Below, in pieces: positions 10,001 through 23,300 of a stretch of DNA of 64,000 nt. The notes below the pieces were generated by a model, which had not been told where the DNA came from, searched no databases, and saw nothing but the letters and a program-made list of their open reading frames with translations. The stretch's first letter is position 1, and each line of letters starts with the position of its first letter. The DNA lies in the NCBI GenBank assembly GCA_019925095.2, contig CM034401.1, positions 19,562,338 to 19,626,337 on the forward strand, written 5' to 3'. The translations under genes were made by a program, and so were the position numbers. This stretch comes from Dendrolimus kikuchii. Lineage: Eukaryota > Arthropoda > Insecta > Lepidoptera > Lasiocampidae.

Positions 10001-13000
10001 CAGACAAACTGACGGCTCAACTGTGATGGAAAGTGGCTACCGTCGCCTATGAACATTTGAAATATTAAAGGTACTACCAATGTTTTGCTGGACTCGAAGA
10101 TAGGACTGGAATCTGACCATTAATGCCGGAACACAACTCTAGGTTGTTATGGCAGTGTGCTCTAAACCAGGGGTGGTAGCTATCCAGAAAGGCAAATGCC
10201 CTATCACCTCCCTATGGATTGTTTTGTCCCCTCTTATGTCAGGGCGCCTGGCCGCAGAGATTAGTACTCTTTCTCTGTTCCTGCAGGGATCCTGTTTTTA
10301 TGGAAAATCTCAAATATGAATTTCAATCAACATCTTAATATAAGAGAAATATAGTTAAATGAGATTTTATGTAGAAACAAGAATGATTGTTAGGTCTAGC
10401 AGTGATGGGAGCGTGTGTTACGTTTTGTACTGAGTTATTTTCATAATAATTTTCGTCCAAGGATTCTAGATAAAATTTTAAATATCAATTAATCTAAAGG
10501 TTACATGCTATTAAATCACTTGCCAACAACAACACAATCGCCGTATGATGATCAGTGATTAAAAACATAGTGAAAAAAAGTAGTTGAAATATGAAAATAT
10601 CACGAATTATGATTTTATTTTATCTAATAAAAACTAGGATTCGAACTCACTCCATAGGCATAACAGCAAGTATTAAATTCAAAAGTGTTTGTATAAACTA
10701 ACTTATACTCGGTAACATTTGTTAAGCGTGAAGAGGAAGAAGCAACAAGAAATTCCTCAGCAGAATGTCTTTCTGTCTGTCTTTTAGGCTCTCTTTTTAA
10801 AGTACAAAAATAGGTATCTTAACCAATAAGCAATCTTTGTCCATCAGGTCGACGTCAACGCACCCTCAGTGGTAACCTGACAGCGGACTACGCAACAGCA
10901 AAAGCTCGTATCATCAAGATACCTCTCGAAGACTTAAAAACCTTTAGAGTGACTCGCAACAACCAACAAATGCAGTTCTCAACTAAACCAGGCGTTTGGC
11001 AAACGACATTTTACTTCCAACACGGAAACGCTGAGATATTTGTTGCATATCTGAAGAATCACGTGAAGTCTGCGAAGACTAGACACGATAGAAACACGTA
11101 TATGGTCGTGGAACCTAACATCGAGTCGCAGGTATTGAATAAGTCGTTTGCTGAACTGGACATTTTCACGGAAAATACTACGGATGTAGTGTGGAATTTA
11201 GTTTCGAATTTTAAACAGAGGCCATATGAAACGACTTTGGAGGCTTTCTCAAAATTGACTGATATAGGTAAGTTGTTCTTTCTATATTTTCTATGCAAAT
11301 TCTATATTTTTTAATCATAATAAGCTTTTTCATATCTTATTCCACCTAAGTCGCCAGATGTTACAAATCGCCTTCAAATTCGGTTGTCTGGCAGAGATCG
11401 CTTTTAGCGATAACGCCGCGTTTTGTTTTTGCCAAAAAAGTATTTTCATTATGCAATTTTCTAATTGTTTGTTTTGATGAGCAATAAAGTATTATCTATC
11501 TATAATTTAATAGTCTAATAATAATTTTTCAACACAATTGCTCTAAAATGCGTTTACGAAGCCTGTATACATAATGTTTTCTTAAGTCTGTATACATTGT
11601 TCGAAAGTTAAAAGTTACGCACAACACATTGGGACGTGCTGTAAAATAGGTACCTGACCTAAGTACCTACTTAATCGCACGCTGTTCGTTAAAGTAGTGA
11701 AACAAACAGAAGAATTCCACCAAGAAGTTTCACATTATTACGAAAATAAATAAGGTGAATAATCGGACCTCCTTGGAAGCGCTTTTGTTCAATACATTTG
11801 TATCACTTTTATACTATTAAAGAAAATTAAACGAGATATGAAGTTCTAATTTTCACCGCGCTCACGTGGCGCCATTTGCATATGGCGCCCTTTTCATATT
11901 AGGAACGTCAAAGATTGTTGCGACTTTCCGACTCATATTTATTTTTGTTTCATTAACTATTGTACTGTTTTCACGCAAATATGTCGAAAAACGTTGTATG
12001 ACACATGTACGGTTGTTGTTTTTTACAAACTCGTGACAATGGTAAACCCTCGACTTCCTCTCGGGCTTACATTGGTCTACTCTTTTGTATTAACAAACTT
12101 ACCGCACTAGTATCACAAATAACTATTTTTAAATCCCTAATTACGTGTATGGCAAGCAACCCCAATGCTTATTCTTTTCACGATTTTACTACATAAGTTT
12201 ATGTTGCTGTACAGCCTACACTTTTCTATAGAATTTAATCTGTGTAGACCAAGTGTTTTCGGAGAATAATAACTGATATACAGAGACAGCGGAACAGCTA
12301 ACATGGCGATAACATAAGCTTTTGGTTTTTGCGAAGATAGCTCCGGATCTCTAACAAACGGCAAATCCTAAAGCTTGTATATTCTCATTAAAAGAAACAT
12401 TAAAATCATTTCATAATATTTACTCATACGATTTATAACTAACCGGAAGTGGTATAAAAATGGACTAATAAAGTTTTGTGCAATAATGCAAATAAAAGTG
12501 CCAATTGATAAAGTGCCAAAAATGACAAAAGTGCCAGAAGTGCCAAAAATTACCAAAATACCAGAAATGCCAAAAATGCCGAAAAGTGCCCAAAATTGGC
12601 CGGAATGTCAAAAATGATCAAAATCTCAAAATGAACAAAATTGCTAATATGACTAAAATGACCAAATTAACCAAAATGGGAAATCACAAAAAAATCTATC
12701 CTACTTTCTGGGATAACCTTTAAATAAATCTATCCCATTATCCGGGACAAAAAACTATTCCTTGTCCACCCTCGATATTAAAATTACCAACCATAGAAAC
12801 CATAGACTTAGATCGACGTCTATATTATATACTATATATTCGGTAGATGGCGCTAGACGTTCTGAAATTTGATATAACAATATAGGTATATACCAAATTT
12901 CAGCCAACTCAAATCCATTAGTTTTTTCGTAAAGGCATAACAAACAAAAAGACAAATATGTTTTTATCCCGAAAACTATCTAATTTTTCGGGATGAAAAG

Positions 13001-14298
13001 TATCCTATATTCATCCTCGGCATCGAAAATATATGTACTGAGTTTCAGCCAAATCGGTCCAGTAGTTTTTCCATGAAAACGAACAGTCAGACAGACAGTT
13101 ACTTTCGCATTTATAATATTAATAGGGATATTTGCGCCACGATACACACTACTTCCTAAATGACAATCCTGCATCACACGTACTTGCAGCAGATCGCTCG
13201 GAGTCTAATAATATTGAGGTACATCGCCAGCAATTCAAGTTTGAGCACCCCTGATTTACATTAATGGTCACAGATAAATTGGAATAAATTAAATTATACA
13301 CTGGACTGAACCGACCAATAGTCGATTCCTTAACGCGTTGCCTAATAAAGCTTCATGTTAACAACCCTATTTATTAATAATCTGTCTATGAATCATAAAA
13401 AATTATATCTACCCACAAAATATAGAGATATATAACATTATAAACTATGTGTCAAAGTACATGATGAATAATAAACTAATAGTACTTCTTGTATTATGTG
13501 AGGGTTAGTTGATCATATTCGTAAATTAAATCAATATCTGCGAAGGTTTTTTAAATTCTCAATTATCTAAACTATATACAAGTGGTTTATAAACCGCGTA
13601 CCTACTTTTGCATCGATAAATTTAGTTTCTTCGCTTGTTGGATATTTAGCAAAAGGTAGGCGTTTTAAAGTTGAATGAGTTTTTGTAATGTGCAGATTTA
13701 AGGTTTTGTCAAATAGCGGTCGGGGCGGGACGGCGACGCGACGTTGGCGGGACGTAAAAGAGTTGTAATATATTAGTTAATGTAGAATAGGTCATAGAGA
13801 GCCGTCGCGCTCGGCGGTCGACTTGTGGTCACGTCACGTCGCCGCCGCGTTCGGCGGAAATGCAATACGAGTGCGGCGGGACGGAGCGCGATCGCGATGA
13901 TCTTTCTGTTTTTTATGGATATTCATTTGAGTAGTCAAATAGACAGCGCGACGGGAGCACGTCGCGTTCGACGTGATGCCAAATTTGTATCTATTTACAA
14001 AAATGAACTAGACTCTTTTCGAAATGCTCGAGAAATGGCGCCGAGTGCGACGGGTCGGCCGACGTGATGCTAGCGGGATCATCACGCCCGCAGTGTGACA
14101 TCCACGCCGCGATGTCGTCCCGTCCCGTTCGCTGTTTGACCAAACCTTTATGTGACATAATATATGCCAGAATAGAAGTGTAAATCAGGACTGATTGGAG
14201 AAAGTTATTTTAAACGGTTACTAAGGACCACGAGGCACCGAAAGGGAATAATGCGATCGTTACCAAGTTCGACACCCATAACAGACTTATTATGTCAT

Positions 14299-14369
<71 letters not shown>

Positions 14370-17300
14370 ACTATAATTCCGTCGCTATATACAATGGTAG
14401 GAAAAAGAAAACATTGCTAGACAATACCTACAGCCGCGAAATGCGCATACGTGTCAACTTTATAATCCATATATTTATAATTGAAATCCACTTATATAGT
14501 GACTCATCGCAATATCTTAGGAATTATAATACCTATAGACTTGAAATTTGGCATGGACCTTCCTTTCGCCAAGTAATATGGAGACGACTCATGAAATTTG
14601 CGCATAGCCGCCAAACAAACGGTTTCGCTTATCTAAAGTTTTGCAAGCGATCTAAGGTCGTGGCCAAGATTACATGTGTCAATCACACTGAATTTCTGGT
14701 AGAGTCTACTTCAAACAGAAATATAACATACGCCGTTGATATTTCAGCAGCTTGTTGCAATTGTATTGAAGTTCAAGGTGGTGCCTTCTGCAAGCATCTG
14801 TGTGCTGTTGAATTAACGTATGGACTTATTTTACAGACTTCTCCAAAAATATCTAGCACAGACAGATTGACATGCGCATTTATCGTCTCGCATAATATTA
14901 ATAATGCTCGTTAAAAAGTATTTTTTTTAATAAAAAATATTTTATAATTAAAAGTTATTGTTATGTATTTAATCCTACCTAATAAAGTTCAAATATAATT
15001 CCATATTTTACTGAACTAAAAACTACTTAGACTTTTAACACTCTTGTCAGGCGTAAGTAATTCAGTATAGTTAGGAACGAAGGCGTGAGAATCTACGATA
15101 CAAACTATACACGATGAGTACGCAAAATTCTTGTGTGCATTGTAATAACAGATTTTTAAAACAACATTACAATATATACGCGAGCCGTTTCCTATGGCTG
15201 CGTTCTGGCGTTATATAGAATGTAAGGATGCGTATCAGCTAGTACTAACTAATTCTTACATTTAACTTTATCTTCCTGAACATTTACAAGAAAGCGAATG
15301 AAAATGCTGACCTTGTAAACAAAAGATAAAAAACTTTGATACTATGAATGAACTTTTGTACGTTTGTTTGTTGAGTCGGTCTTTGTAAGGTAGAGTTGTG
15401 GCTCCCATAATTTACTATTCATTCGCTTCCCTACCATTAGTTGAATTTTGACATTACTTATATGGAGCAAGCTTTGGAATACACTGCAAGTTGCTAACGA
15501 GTTACAGGACTCGAATAAAAATGCCAGAATTTATTAGAACTATACAAATACGTATAACACAGGTACAAATATAACTGAACACAATCAGTTCAAACGTAAT
15601 GCGCGATTCAATAACACGCGCAAAGTCCATCACTATATAGATTATCGAATGTACACACGTCTTGTTTCGCTAGTGGTTATCGCTTGACTGCCGATTTCTC
15701 CATTGCTTTATATGCACAATATGGCTGCCCGCCCGCGTAGATCGAATTTCTTAGAATCAGTTCGACACACCTGTCTAATGACTGCCATAAACGATTACAA
15801 TACACAATGGACTGTTTTTCTAATTACACATTGTAAACATGAAGTAAACAAAAGAAGACAGTCATAAATAGTTTCAATGTTATTAGCTTAAACGCCGGCA
15901 GGTAATAAATGTGCTTTGTCTACAGGTATGCAGGTGGCCCAAATTGTAACAGTATATACTGCATTTATATATTTATTACTGGAATGTAAGAAATAGTACT
16001 ATGTGTTATGTATACCACCATCGTCATTATAATCTCAATTAATTCCTGGGATTGTGTCGAAGAGATCGCTTGTAGCGATAAGACCGCCCTCTGTGCCTAA
16101 TAAGATATATTTTTAATCTGTAAGGTTTTTTATTTATGGTTTTATTTTTTATTATTTTTGAATTTGTTTTTATTGATTGATGGAGCTTTTTTGCAGATAT
16201 CTGAAAGGGACTTCTAGGAACTTATTACAACTGATTCATAAAACCTAGTCACTATGGCCAAATTATTTTCTTCTAAAAGTGTACTCTAAATCCAAAGAAC
16301 TGACATGATATGCCGCTATAACCAAAAAGTCATTACAACCGAGGTCATTATAAGTAAAATCCACTATGTATTTGTTTCAAATTTCAGTATATTATGGTAA
16401 TGAGGCAACAAACGGTAAACGCGATGTCTCCGAGGAAGTAGCCGAACTTTTGACTAAGAGCATGAGTGCAATGGACGAAGCCACGACAGTCACCCGGAAT
16501 GATGAGTACGAGGTTATTAGTGTCAAACCGACATTACCACCCAGGCCTTGTATACCGAGGTAAGTAATCTTAGGTCAGTATTTTGGAATGGTATATTAGA
16601 CTTTGCCAGGTGGTAGGGCATTTGTCCGACTAGATGGCTACCACCCCTGGTCTAAAGTATGTTGCCATAACCTTGAGTTGTGTTCCGGCATCAGTGACCA
16701 GGTTTCAGTTTCCCTTCAGAGAGCGGCAGCGCATTTGTAACACCTTTGGGGTTGCAAATTTCCATAGGTGACGATAACCGCTTTCCATCAAGTGGCCCGT
16801 CTGCCTGTCTGCTGAACTCCTGCAGTAAAAAAAGACTAAGAGTCATCAGTCAGGGTGGCAAGTTACTGCTTGAGTAAAAAGTGAAGGTGTCTAGATTGCT
16901 GTTCAAATTTGTTTACCATCTTGTCCTCCTGTTGAATTATGTATAATATTATAAAATTCTAAACATGCCGTGTCTATACATTAAAGCTATTAAAAAAAAA
17001 CAACTGGAATAGACTATATAAACGATGGAGAACATAATTCAATTTTTTTAGATTTCCTGTCTGTTTGTTAGGGATTCACGTGAAAATTTATGTACCGATT
17101 TCCATGCGACTTTCGCTGATGGACAGCAAATTGTTAGACTTAAAATCTGCGCGACTTTTCATGCTGTGAATCCCGCGGGAATTTTTCCGGGAATGGTTTA
17201 AAATGGCCAGATTAAAAAAGAATGGAATTCCAAGTCATTTTTTCACTGATCGATAGCAAATTTTATGTATTAAAATGTGTGATTTTTGTCATTCCGGTAA

Positions 17301-20300
17301 TCCCGCGGGAATTCTCGGTTCGGGTGCATACAAAATTAGCTTATTCCTACACAGTTTCCCTGTCCCCGGAATCCCGCTGGAATTTCAAGTCGAGCGCGGA
17401 CGAAGTTGCGGGCATATCCTAGTAGATTATATTAGTAGAGCTTCTATATGATTTTAGGGGCACACCATTATCCACAGAGAAATGGGACGCTCTTAAAGAC
17501 ACGCAAGGCAGGATAACGGAGGTTGATGGAGTCAAGCAGCTCATATTCAGAGGGGTGAGTTATTATTAACAGTATCTGTCATACACGTCACGTTGTCGCG
17601 ATTGTCAATGTAAATTTCGAAATATATTGGGTGAATATGAAGGGATTTCCTTTTTAAATCGGCAGACAAACACACACACATTGTATATCCCCAAGCTAAG
17701 CAAGTGACGTTTGTGTTATGGGTAATAAATAACGGACCACTCTGGGGCCGACCCCAGACACCCAGTCCACAGTCAATAAAGTTCGTTTTTACGAGATTTC
17801 CCATGCCAGGAATCGAACAGGAGCCTTTGCGTTCCAGCGAGCCCGGCCGGCTAAGACTTAGCCGCTCAACCACAGAGGCTGCCGATACTGTCCGCTCCCC
17901 CTACGAGGCGCGAGCCCAGCAGTGGGACGCTTATGGGCTGCTATTATTATTATTTTATGGATATTTGCAACAACACTTCCTTGACACTTGGAAGTTATCC
18001 ATTGCACGTGACGCTCGCTCCTTTATGCCATACCTGAGCAAGCTGTGGAATGAGCGGTTTTCCCAGAGCACTACAATATGGGGGCTCTCAAAAAGGGCGT
18101 AAACTGCTATTTAAAGTCTCAGTGAGGTAGGTAACGCATCGGTTCCCTTAGAGTTGCAGATGTCCATGGTCGACGATAGCCACTTGCGATCAAGTGGACC
18201 CGCCTGCCAGTTTGCCTATAAGCAAATATACAAAAAAACACGACAGATGTTACTAAAGTGCTACCAGCTTCGTAGTAATAATACATTAGGAAAACCTTAC
18301 ATTCCAGGGTGTAGCCCACTCAATTCGTCAGTCTGTCTGGAAATACCTACTGGACTATCACCCCTGGACTATGACTCATGCGGAAATCAGGGCCCATCAG
18401 AAGAGGAAAACCGAGGAGTACTTCTCGATGAAACTCCAATGGAGGTCGATGACAGACGGACAAGAGTCCAGGTTTAGTGAATATAGGGACAGGAAAAGTC
18501 TGGTGGAGAAGGATGTTAATAGGACTGACAGGACACATCCCTTTTTTGCAGGTGAGATGGTAATAGTATTTATTATAAGATACTAGGATATGCCTGAAAC
18601 TGCGTCCACGCTTGACTTGAAATTCCGGCCGAATTCCCGGGACGCAAAGTACCACAGCATAAAAAAAATGTAAGCTGTCGTTTAGTGATAACATACATAC
18701 ATACATACATACATAACTTCACGCCAGTTCCCTTGCGGGGTAGGCACGAACAACAGAGTGCCATTTAGGCTTATTCTTACACACCTCATTTGCCTGTTTG
18801 ACATTCATAACTCTTGTCATGCAAGCTCGTCTGTTCTGTCGTTTAGTGATAACTGTGCCGGTATAAGCTAATTTTTATACACCCAAACAACTACAAACCG
18901 CTCCCGGGAAGTTTCCTGCGGGATTCCCGTGATAAAAGATTTCATACATTTTATTACATAAAATTTGTTATCGAGCAGTAAAAAAATCACTCTTGAATTG
19001 TTTTTTTTTTAAATTTGGTCATTTAAATTATTCCCAGAAAAATTCCCGCGTGATTCTCAGGATCAAAAGTAGCGCAGTTTTTAAGGCTAAGAATTGGCTG
19101 TCGATCAGCGAAAACCGCATCGAAATCGGGTCAGTAGTTTTTACGTGAATCCCGAACAAACAGTCAAGAAATATAAAAAATGCATCGTGTTCTCCATCGT
19201 TTATATAGTCTATTCCAGTTGGTTTTTTTTAATAGCTTCAATGTACAGACACGGCATGTTAGAATTTTATAATAAGTAATCGGCCCGGCAGACATTAACC
19301 TGCATTAAAAAAATCAAAATTAGAGCCCAATTCTTTCCGAGTCCAGTGCCATCTACCGGATCCAATTGTAAATCTAAACCACCCCAGGGTCCCAATCAAA
19401 CATATAAGAAATTACATTAAAATTGTTCCAGTGGTTTAAGAATGGTTTCGTTATACATACAGAAAGAAAATTCTTATTGTTTCTATTTTGGTGAAGACAT
19501 TTTGTTGGCGTGTTTTATATTTTAATAGCTAACATGACTGAACCGGTTCTAATTTTTTATTAACAGCTAACAAGACTTTGAACCGGTTCTAATTTTTTAT
19601 TAATAGCTAGCATGACTTTGAACCGGTTCTAATTTTTTATTAATAGCTAGCAATGACGTTGAACCGGTTCTTTTTTATTAATAACTAGCATGGCTTTGAA
19701 CCGGTTCTATTCGGTTAAAACCGGTTTTAGTCAACTATTTGGTTCAGAGTGTAAATTTGAAAAGAGTGTTATATAAACCTGAAGTAAGCGGTGTATTCTG
19801 CGAGAAAAGGGAGTATCATTCTATCTCCCTCAATGTGTGTTTGTGTGCGACTGAAAACTTGTATCATGAGTGAGCTCAGGCGGTGTGCGGCAAGAACCGT
19901 TTGAAACCGGTTTATACAACAAAAGCTATTCAATGAAATTTTATTCCATAAACTGTTTAATTTAGCTTAAAGTGAGAACAAAACAGAAATGAAAATTTCC
20001 TGTGTCCTTACAGCCTTATTCATAAAGAGTTACAGTAAGTTTGAACGCTTGTTTATGGTTCTTAAAAAAGAGTTGAAACTTTAACTCTCTATGGATAACA
20101 CAGTTAGACTATAACAGGTTCGACTTTTTTACTGGTTTCCAAGCCTTGATAGCTAATACACTAAATTACACTTTGTATTACTAGTAAAAAACTTTTGTTT
20201 TTTTTAATCTTGTTATTAAGTCCATGTTGTCTAGGAGCTTGCTTCGACAGTCTCATGATGAAACCGATGATCAGAAGGTCCGGGGTATTTCCTAATTCCT

Positions 20301-23300
20301 CGTAACTTTCTAGGTGACAACAACCCCAATCTAGTAGTTCTTCAAGATATACTAATGACGTATGTCATGTATAACTTCGACTTGGGCTACGTGCAAGGAA
20401 TGAGCGACATATTGGCACCAATACTGCTGCTTTTGAACAATGAAGTGGACAGTTTTTGGTGTTTTGTCGGGTTTATGGATAAAATTGTGAGTATATTCAT
20501 AGTAGCAACATGTTTCAGAGGTTATGTAGGGTAAACTATACCATTTCACCCCCCACCCCCCCTTCCCATTGATTTTTGATTTTTTTTTTTAACAACTAGT
20601 TTCTAGTTCCGTACTCTTTTTTTACATTTTAATTTAGGAAGAAGTTTAGAAGTTATACACGCTTATTTGTAATTTTTGTTATTGTGTGTGAAATTTATTG
20701 AATGTATGTTTGTTTTGTGGTGTACCTTAAGAATAACTTATTATATTAATTTATTCTAATTTTGATACTAAAGTTATATTAATGTTGGGTGTATCTGTTA
20801 CATGCTGGTGTTGTGAGGAAGTGCATGTGCAGTGTGTGCCTTATGTCTATACCTATATATATTATCCTATCTAGTGCCATGTGTGTTGTTTTTTCGTTTC
20901 TGTGTCTGGGTTATTAATTTTTAGGCTCTTTGTGTGTCTTGGTTTGTTTGTGAAGTGTGCGTGTAATGCAATGTGGTGGTAGTGCGCGTTGGTGTGGGTA
21001 TGAGTGTAAGTGTTGGCGTTGGTTGTGTGTTTGTGACTTTGTGTGGTGTTATAATGTTTAATTGTTGTGACAATGTGTTGATGTGTGAGTTTGTTGGGAA
21101 TTGTTGTAGAAAAATTTTCAGTTGGTGTTAGTGATCTTTCTCATTGATTAACGCCCTGTCAATTTATTCAAGATATTAACGAAATTTATTGTTTTTATTT
21201 TATTTTGTAGCCATACAATAATGTTAGTACAGTAGAACCTCTTTAAGTTGAACTTCGATAAGTCGATAACCTCCCAACTCGAAAAAATTGTGTTCCCTTC
21301 CGTTCAACCCAAAAACCTCCGTTGCTTGAAATGTGAACCCTCCATAAATCGAAATAATTAGTGACTCTACAAGCAAATTTAGTACTTATTTTCTCTTTAT
21401 AGTTCGAAAAAATTAATTGGACCTCTGTATCTCGACCATAGCAATATTTGATTTTACAACCTTTACAACTCGAGTGTTTGAATAAATCTTAGCCTCTACA
21501 AGTCGAATGTTTCCTTACAAAATTCGCTTAAGTCGAAAACTCTAACTCGAATTTTTGGCTTCCCCCTTCAAGTTCGACTTAAAGAGGTTCTACTGTATTG
21601 TATTATTGTTTATTTTGTAGTCATACACTGTAGTCAAATAACGCATTTAATACAATCAATGTGCTATTTGACTCCTACTTTGACATCATAAGTTTATACA
21701 CTCGTATAAAATCTATAAAGCTGCAAGATCTTTTGTACGGTTCCCCTATTAAAATTATAGGAGTATTAAAATATTACTTACTTATGAAAAAAAAATATAC
21801 ATAGATTTTTTGAAAGACTATAAAAAGCAATTAAAACCATGGTTTTAGGCGCGGAATTTTTTATAATTATGATTTCGACGTTTCGGCCACTTTTCAGTAG
21901 CCGTGATCACGGAAGACAACGTAGCCAAAACGTCGAAATAAAAATCAATTAAAATCGAATAGATCATTTTACGCTTAAAATGGTTAAAACATAGTTTTAA
22001 TTATGTGTACTAATCGCGAAACCTTAAGAAAATACTATGTGAACCATGAAAATGTTCATATATCACATGTTATACCGTTACCCAGGTATCGAACTTCGAC
22101 ATGGACCAAGCCGGTATGAAGAACCAATTGCTCCAACTGCAGCAGCTGCTGACCTTCGCGTCCCCGGACTTGGCCCAGCACTTGGCCCAAAAGGACTCCG
22201 GCAACATGTACTTCTGCTTCCGTTGGCTTCTGGTCTGGTACAAGCGGGAATTCTCTCACAGGGATATATTTAGGTGAGGAACTTCTTAATTTAATCTGTG
22301 CAGAAACGGAGGAAGAGTATAATTTCCTATGTTGAGGTGGCATGTTGTAAGACGCGACAAAACAACCCACAGCCGGGTAGGGTTTTGCCCGTCTGCATTG
22401 CTACCACCCTGGTCTAGAGTATGCCGCCATAACTACTTTGAGTTGTGTTCCGGCATCAGTGGCCAGTTTCCAGTTCTCCTTTAAAGCCGGTAGCACATTG
22501 GCAGCATTTCTGGTATTGCTACTATACATAGGCGACGGTAACCACTTTCCATCACAGTTGGGCTATCAGCCTGTCTGCTGTGCTTCAGCAATAAAGAAAA
22601 AAAATCATCTCGCATACTGCACACTAATCATTCTATTATTTTTATTGGTGGCAGTTGCTTCTTGTTTTTGGTAATTAAAACGCGATGTAATAATGGATTG
22701 TATGATTATTATTAAATTATAAATATACATAGAATGAGTACAACGAAATATGCAAGAGAGTTGAGTACAATATATGAATGGCTGAAGAATGTCTGAATTG
22801 ATTATTGTTCAGGGGTTTAAATGGGCAATTTTTGCCTCCTATATCCCGCATCCCGTCCGACGCCTAGCTGCTAATTGTGCGAGCTATGGGCGTCGGCGGT
22901 ATGCGGGGTGCGGAGAGTAGGTGTGCTCCGGCGGGCGGGTCAGGGGGTGCTCTCTGTCCGCAACAATTTTACATCAATCATTATCATTTATCATTAGTTT
23001 TGTAGCAGCGAGAGATGTAGGTTAAATAAGACTTCAGATAGCAGAGAGTAGTATTCATTGTCGAGTGCTAATGTGAACTGATTTATTTTGGAAACGGTAA
23101 CCTTAAGTACAAGTATTAACAAGTCATACTGCTAGTACAATGTATAGCACAGTGTGGGAGCGGGACGGATGATGTGCGACCGAGATAGAGCAACTATCAA
23201 CATGTGCGCTCCCGCGCTGCGCTAGCCAGTAGTTCGTTGTCTACTGCGATGACTAGACATATGCAGCTCACATAGTTTCATAAGTTTATCGTTTTATTTA

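Noticed and set aside
13825..14067. 80-codon ORF in the GC-rich block
   Set aside because: It lies within a Harbinger-type MITE and has no protein signature; open frames are expected by chance in GC-rich DNA.
17704..18102. 132-codon plus-strand ORF
   Set aside because: It runs through SINE C and a LINE tail; only the last part resembles a reverse-transcriptase C-terminus.
23150..23175. CACAG|TGTGGGAGCGGGAC as the missing TBC exon (VWE..)
   Set aside because: It reaches a stop within six codons and nothing afterwards matches the P..NFH..EILK part.
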